Of a DNA stretch of 64,000 nucleotides, positions 60,063 through 64,000 are shown piece by piece. The stretch lies in assembly GCF_900176075.1 (NCBI RefSeq), contig NZ_FWWV01000024.1, positions 38,872 through 102,871 of the forward strand, in the 5' to 3' direction. This DNA is from Pasteurella testudinis DSM 23072 (GTDB lineage: Bacteria; Pseudomonadota; Gammaproteobacteria; Enterobacterales; Pasteurellaceae). Positions within the stretch are counted from its first letter, which is position 1. Each line of letters begins with the position of its first letter. A model generated the notes under the pieces. That model did no database searches, had not been told where the DNA came from, and saw only the letters and a program-made list of their open reading frames with translations. The translations under genes and the position numbers were made by a program.

Positions 60063-60158
60063 GTTATATCCTTGTATCGGTTTTCTTTTGCTCTGCTATA
60101 ATACGTTAAATTTCATTTTTTTATTATTTATTTTTTGGAAAGAAAGAGTGGTTATCAT

Positions 60159-61091
60159 ATGTATGCACTTGAAATAAAGGGCTTGACCAAGTCATATCCC
60201 AATGGTTTTAAAGCTTTGCACGGGATTGATTTAAGTGTGCAGGAAGGCGATTTTTATGCCTTGCTCGGGCATAACGGCGCAGGCAAATCAACGACCATCG
60301 GCATTGTCAGCTCACTGGTTAATAAAAGCGGCGGCAACGTCAAGGTGTTTGGTTATGATTTAGATAGCCAGTTGAGTGAGGTGAAAAAACAGATCGGCAT
60401 TGTGCCGCAGGAGTTTAATTTTAACCAGTTCGAGAAAGTATTGGATATTCTGGTCAACCAAGCCGGTTATTACGGCGTAGCGCGCAAAGAAGCGCTGGTG
60501 CGTGCGGAAAAATGGCTGAAAAAATTGGATTTATGGGATAAGCGCGATCAAAAATCCATGCGCTTGTCGGGCGGTATGAAACGCCGTTTGATGATTGCCC
60601 GAGCACTGATGCACCGTCCGCGCCTGTTGATTTTGGACGAACCGACCGCCGGCGTAGATATCGAGCTGCGCCGCTCCATGTGGCAGTTTTTGCAAGAGTT
60701 GAATCTGCAAGGCACGACGATTATTCTGACCACCCACTATTTGGAAGAGGCGGAACTGTTGTGCCGTCACATCGGCATTATCCAACAGGGCAAACTGGTG
60801 ATTGATACCTCGATGAAAGCCTTATTAAGCAAATTGGAATCGGAAACCTTTGTATTGGATCTCGCCAAATACAGCGCCGTGCCGCAAATTGAGCATTACG
60901 CAAGCCAGTTAATTGACACCAATACACTGGAAGTGGAAGTGCGGCGTGAACAAGGCTTGAACAACCTGTTCCACCAACTTTCCGAGCAGGGTATTCAGGT
61001 GTTGAGCCTGCGCAATAAAACCAACCGTCTGGAAGAGTTGTTTGTGCGCATGGCGCTCAATAAACCTCACGATGAATTACAAGGAGAGTAG
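60159..61091 (+). CDS. yadG: ABC transporter ATP-binding protein YadG
   Basis: 310 residues from the ATG at 60159 (MYALEIKGLTKSYPNG), matching E. coli YadG; an in-frame TTG upstream is unlikely. Walker A is [13 protein letters not shown], the signature is RLSGGMKRRLMIARALMH, Walker B is LLILDEPTAGVDIE, and a C-terminal domain of about 85 residues follows. It pairs with the permease gene 2 bases downstream. The substrate is unknown; the family resembles drug and polysaccharide exporters. Confidence 0.92.
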   Translation: MYALEIKGLTKSYPNGFKALHGIDLSVQEGDFYALLGHNGAGKSTTIGIVSSLVNKSGGNVKVFGYDLDSQLSEVKKQIGIVPQEFNFNQFEKVLDILVNQAGYYGVARKEALVRAEKWLKKLDLWDKRDQKSMRLSGGMKRRLMIARALMHRPRLLILDEPTAGVDIELRRSMWQFLQELNLQGTTIILTTHYLEEAELLCRHIGIIQQGKLVIDTSMKALLSKLESETFVLDLAKYSAVPQIEHYASQLIDTNTLEVEVRREQGLNNLFHQLSEQGIQVLSLRNKTNRLEELFVRMALNKPHDELQGE

Positions 61092-61093
61092 TC

Positions 61094-61861
61094 ATGTCAT
61101 TATCCTGGATTGCGTTTCAAACCATTTTAAATAAAGAGATCCACCGTTTTATGCGGATTTGGGTGCAAACCTTAGTGCCGCCGGTGATTACCATGACCTT
61201 GTATTTCGTGATTTTCGGACAACTGATCGGCAACCGCATCGGCGAAATGGGCGGCTATAGCTATATGCAGTTTATCGTGCCGGGCTTGATCATGATGTCG
61301 GTGATCACCAATTCTTTTGCCAACGTCGCCTCTTCGTTTTACAGCACCAAATTTGCGCGTAACGTGGAAGAACTGTTGGTTTCACCAACCTCGACCCATA
61401 TCATTATCTGGGGCTATGTCGCCGGCGGCATGACGCGCGGCATTTTGGTCGGTAGTTTGGTCACGGTGGTATCGCTACTGTTTATTCCGCTGGAGATTCA
61501 CTCTTGGACGGTTGTTGTCCTGACCCTGTTGATGACCAGTGCCGCCTTCTCGCTCGGCGGGCTGATCAACGCGGTTTTCGCCCGCTCGTTTGACGACATC
61601 AGCATTATCCCGACCTTTGTGTTAACGCCGTTAACCTATCTCGGCGGCGTGTTCTATTCGATTTCGCTACTGCCGGCATTTTGGCAAGGCGTATCGAAAC
61701 TGAATCCGATTGTGTATATGATCAACGGCTTCCGCTACGGCTTTTTAGGGGTGAGCGATATTGCGTTGTATTACACCTTTTCGGTACTGATTCTGTTTAT
61801 TACCTTGTTATACGGCATTTCGTATTATCTGATTAGCAAGGGTATTGGGCTCAGAAATTAA
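61094..61861 (+). CDS. yadH: ABC-2 type permease YadH
   Basis: A 255-residue membrane protein with six helices of the ABC-2 exporter type. FMRIWVQTLVPPVITMTLYFVIFG near the N-terminus and GGVFYSISLLPAFWQGVSKLNPIVYMINGFRYGFLG near 200 are family hallmarks. It forms the exporter with YadG. It is the last conserved chromosomal gene before composition changes. Confidence 0.92.
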   Translation: MSLSWIAFQTILNKEIHRFMRIWVQTLVPPVITMTLYFVIFGQLIGNRIGEMGGYSYMQFIVPGLIMMSVITNSFANVASSFYSTKFARNVEELLVSPTSTHIIIWGYVAGGMTRGILVGSLVTVVSLLFIPLEIHSWTVVVLTLLMTSAAFSLGGLINAVFARSFDDISIIPTFVLTPLTYLGGVFYSISLLPAFWQGVSKLNPIVYMINGFRYGFLGVSDIALYYTFSVLILFITLLYGISYYLISKGIGLRN

Positions 61862-61965
61862 CGTTGTCAATTTATAGAGGGGTATTAACGTTAGTATGAC
61901 TTTTAAACTCGCTATGTTTTCATTAAAGACGAGTGCTAACTAAAGAAAATAAAAAAGGATTTTTT

Positions 61966-62322
61966 ATGAAAGAATATGATTCTAACACTTATCTTGATAA
62001 AAATGTTTTAGAACATATCTTAGCAACTAAAGAAGAAATTATTATAAACAGTATGAAAGATATGAGAAAACATCAGATTAATATTTTTTCAACTTTAAAT
62101 AAGATCAACATGAAATATAAAGTATATACTGATAATTACTCTTCTTTTTATTATGATTATGATATGTTGGTTTTATCGCTAGGAAACATACCATTTCTCG
62201 ATATAATGTGTTTTTTTATAATTAAAAAAGATAATTTTCTTACTTCGCTCAAGTGTAATGATTACATTATCATCAATATAAACAATAAAAAAGGGTTTAT
62301 AAAAATATCATATAATAAATAA
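61966..62322 (+). CDS. Unknown AT-rich 118-residue protein
   Basis: A predicted cytosolic protein (MKEYDSNTYLDKNVLEHILA...) rich in Asn, Ile, Lys and Tyr. The ATG has AAGGA 6 bases upstream. The central part (SSFYYDYDMLVLSLGNIPFLDIMCFFII) could be a beta-rich core; no motif recognised. It is far more AT-rich than all genes to its left and has no USS. It is the first gene of the foreign-looking segment, upstream of the dead transposase and the glycosyltransferase gene; any link with either is unproven. Confidence 0.65.
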   Translation: MKEYDSNTYLDKNVLEHILATKEEIIINSMKDMRKHQINIFSTLNKINMKYKVYTDNYSSFYYDYDMLVLSLGNIPFLDIMCFFIIKKDNFLTSLKCNDYIIININNKKGFIKISYNK

Positions 62323-62370
62323 TATTTATTCGATTTCATTGTATAAATAAAAACATTTTTAATCTCTATT

Positions 62371-62390
62371 AACCCTATAAAAATAGGGTT
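62371..62390. terminator. Hairpin after the unknown AT-rich gene
   Basis: AACCCTAT (62371-62378), loop AAAA, ATAGGGTT (62383-62390). There is no T-run on the plus strand, so it may be only a weak terminator or an element end. Confidence 0.4.
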
Positions 62391-62509
62391 GTCGAATGAG
62401 GGAAAGGATTAATTCAGCTCAATAAGCCCATTTACAGCGTAAGCTTACCCTAAAAAGGCACAAGCTAAAACCAGAGATTTCTGTCATCATCCTCTTGATG
62501 GAGGAAATC

Positions 62510-63060
62510 ATGAAACGATTAAAATTTACAGAAACTTAGATTGTGGATATTTTAAAGTTAGCAAAGCAAGGTGCGAAAGACGGAGCACGGCATTAGCAGT
62601 GTGAAAAAGTAAGTACGGCGGATTAGGAGTGTCTGATTTAAAACGTTTACGCAATATTGAAGAAGAGGATTGATACCTCGCTACCCGCAGCCAGAGTGAT
62701 GAGAACCTTGAAGTAGCTTGAAAGCAGAAAAAGGACATCCAAAAATGATTCGCGTGGATAATGGCAGTGAAATGACCTCATTTACCTTTACTCATTGGTG
62801 TGAAGCGAATAACATCACGATTTGTTATATTGTGAGTCTAGCAAGCCGAACCAAAACACCTATATCGAGCGACTTAATCGCCGCTATCGTACAGAAGTTC
62901 TCACCCCACATTTGTTCTCCTAGTTAGCTCAGGTGCGAGAGCTTAGTTGGGCTTGGATGCTAAGTTATAACGAGGAACAACCCCATGAATCACTGGAGGA
63001 ATTTACCACACCCAGTGAATTTAAACGACAGTTAACAATAGAAGTCTCTAGTTATAAACT
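62510..63060 (+). pseudogene. Decayed IS3-family transposase (orfA/orfB remnant)
   Basis: The start MKRLKFTET is followed by a stop. Further pieces in shifting frames read KYGGLGVSDLKRLRNIEEE (orfA type), then IRVDNGSEMTSFTFTHWC, QNTYIERLNRRYRTEVLTPHLF and LSWAWMLSYNEEQPHESLEEFTTPSEF (orfB type). The second Asp and the Glu of the DDE triad are present, but the first Asp region is deleted between orfA and orfB pieces. Several stops confirm inactivity. GTAAGCTTAC occurs at 62439-62448 and 63065-63074, on both sides. Confidence 0.85.
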
Positions 63061-63227
63061 GTGTGTAAGCTTACGATTTGAAAATTCAAGCCATAAAATA
63101 GTATTTTTTTAGTTAGAAATCAATATATTGATTTATTTAATAAAAAATTTTTAATTGCGATCTCTGTCACAGATATTAATGTGCCAATGTGGTATTTCTA
63201 CTAAAATTCTAAACACAGAATAATTTT

Positions 63228-64000
63228 ATGCAAAAATTAAACAAAAAAATAGTATTAAGGAATTTAGCATTTACTATAAATAAATACTCTAATGTAAATA
63301 ACACAACTAAAATAATTGACTTAATAGAATCTGCAAATAAAAAGAATTATCTACATAGTGAAAATTTAATACTATTGGAAAATTATTTTTTTATATGGGT
63401 AGGTTCTATAAACGAAAGGGTTATTGAATATATCGATATATGGTAAAACTGTTGGTAATAATAAGGCTTCGATCTTTTTTGATAATAATTTCCTGTTGTT
63501 TAATTATTACGAACTGGTTTTTAATAAAATATATGATATTAATGATAGGCATGATGGTGAGTATATAATAAGTTGCCAAAATGAAATTTTCTCGTTGTTT
63601 AGAAAAGAACAATCGTTATCGTTCGATGAATTTTTAATAAAAATATCTAAAGGTTACTCCGATGATTTACATATGTTATTAAAAGGTTTGTTAAGTCTTA
63701 TAAAAATAAAAAATAATTTTTTGAAAAAAATATATAATTTAGTTGATATCAATAACATTGATAATGTATTTTACTCATCAAACCTTAAAAAAGCATATTA
63801 TCAAGAATTAATTATGAGAAGAAATGCAGCAGCGGCATCTGATATATTAAGACTTTGCATTCTTTATAAGATGGGAGGTGTGTATGTAGATGTTGATACA
63901 TTACCCTCATTGAAATTTATTTATGGAGATATACCATTACACATTAATGCAAATATTGCAAACATAGTTCAATCTGAGTATTATTTAAGAAAAATAGATT
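63228..64000 (+). pseudogene. Toxin-type glycosyltransferase (GT44/TcdA-TcdB-like), frameshifted and cut by the window
   Basis: Frame 1 (63228-63446) encodes MQKLNKKIVLRNLAF... through ENYFFIWVGSINERVIEYIDIW and then stops. Frame 2 takes over at about 63445 and stays open to the window end: KTVGNNKASIFFDNNFLL..., then RRNAAAASDILRLCILYKMG and GGVYVDVDTLPSLKF. FIWVG near the start, ASDILR and the DxD (VDVD) are hallmarks of GT-A sugar transferases of the large clostridial toxin/lymphostatin group (GT44); GT32 enzymes share the DxD but less of the AAASD context. A one-base insertion or two-base loss near 63440 splits the gene, unless this is a read error or a programmed shift. Confidence 0.75.

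Noticed and set aside
62526..62927. Two short frames inside the IS remnant as separate genes
   Set aside because: Their sequences are pieces of IS3 transposase read in and out of frame, so they belong to one pseudogene.
63424..64000. A separate glycosyltransferase gene starting at TTG 63424
   Set aside because: AAAGGG lies just upstream, but the spacing is too short, and the FFIWVG segment typical of the enzyme's first strand is in the preceding frame, so one broken gene fits better.
61862..64000. CRISPR array or prophage at the AT-rich end
   Set aside because: No regularly spaced repeats and no phage structural or integrase motifs are visible.

Overview
The window looks like a chromosomal segment of a gamma-proteobacterium of the family Pasteurellaceae. 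The best evidence is the H. influenzae-type DNA uptake signal sequence (USS, core AAGTGCGGT / ACCGCACTT). It occurs more than fifty times by eye, inside genes and as inverted pairs between genes. Gene content and order (artPIQM, gmhA, mfd, oadGAB, glnD, mukFEB, sbcB, matP-ycbZ-fabA, pheST-ihfA-nlpC, can/yadGH) agree with this. G+C looks close to one half over most of the window, higher than in H. influenzae, so I do not name a genus.

Layout. 1-4.7 kb: the end of a CidA/LrgA-LrgB pair, SOS-controlled dinB, pepB, ndk, a zinc-ribbon membrane protein and a very small entericidin-like lipoprotein. 4.8-7.7 kb: the arginine importer artPIQM on the minus strand. 7.9-13 kb: yebE, gmhA and mfd. 13.2-16 kb: serine catabolism (sdaC, sdaA). 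16.4-20.4 kb: yacL, then the Na+-pumping oxaloacetate decarboxylase oadGAB. 20.6-29.4 kb: erpA, map, glnD, a histidine phosphatase, cls, an RluA-type pseudouridine synthase, ypfJ, pgsA, tRNA-Gly and tRNA-Leu. 29.5-32.5 kb: a zinc-starvation block, consisting of a ZnuD-like TonB receptor with a His-rich loop and the Zn-free ribosomal paralogues L31B and L36B. 32.8-37.2 kb: an ABC exporter, ttcA and an SH3-polysaccharide deacetylase. 37.3-43.9 kb: the mukFEB condensin. 44-49.4 kb: a membrane-anchored PstS-like protein, a DMT transporter, sbcB and a reversed HipA/HipB-type toxin-antitoxin pair. 49.4-54.4 kb: htrA, matP, ycbZ, fabA and a small lipoprotein. 54.5-59 kb: a phenylalanine leader peptide with a terminator/antiterminator, then pheS, pheT, ihfA and nlpC. 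59-61.9 kb: a 26-residue membrane peptide, carbonic anhydrase and yadGH.

From about 61.9 kb the sequence changes sharply. It becomes very AT-rich, has no USS, and holds an orphan 118-residue gene, a decayed IS3-type transposase and the start of a toxin-type (GT44/TcdA-TcdB-like) glycosyltransferase gene. That gene carries the hallmark ASDILR...GGVYVDVD motif but is frameshifted near its start, and the window edge cuts it. This is the clearest sign of horizontal acquisition here.

The most interesting regulatory reading is the pheST attenuator: a 31-codon leader with two Phe-Phe pairs and three mutually exclusive hairpins. Next are the 25-bp inverted operator over the hipA promoter, the zinc-regulon block, a perfect matS site 16 kb from matP, two dispersed intergenic repeat families, and USS palindromes placed where terminators belong. 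All function calls come from reading motifs and recalled family sequences; no database search was run.
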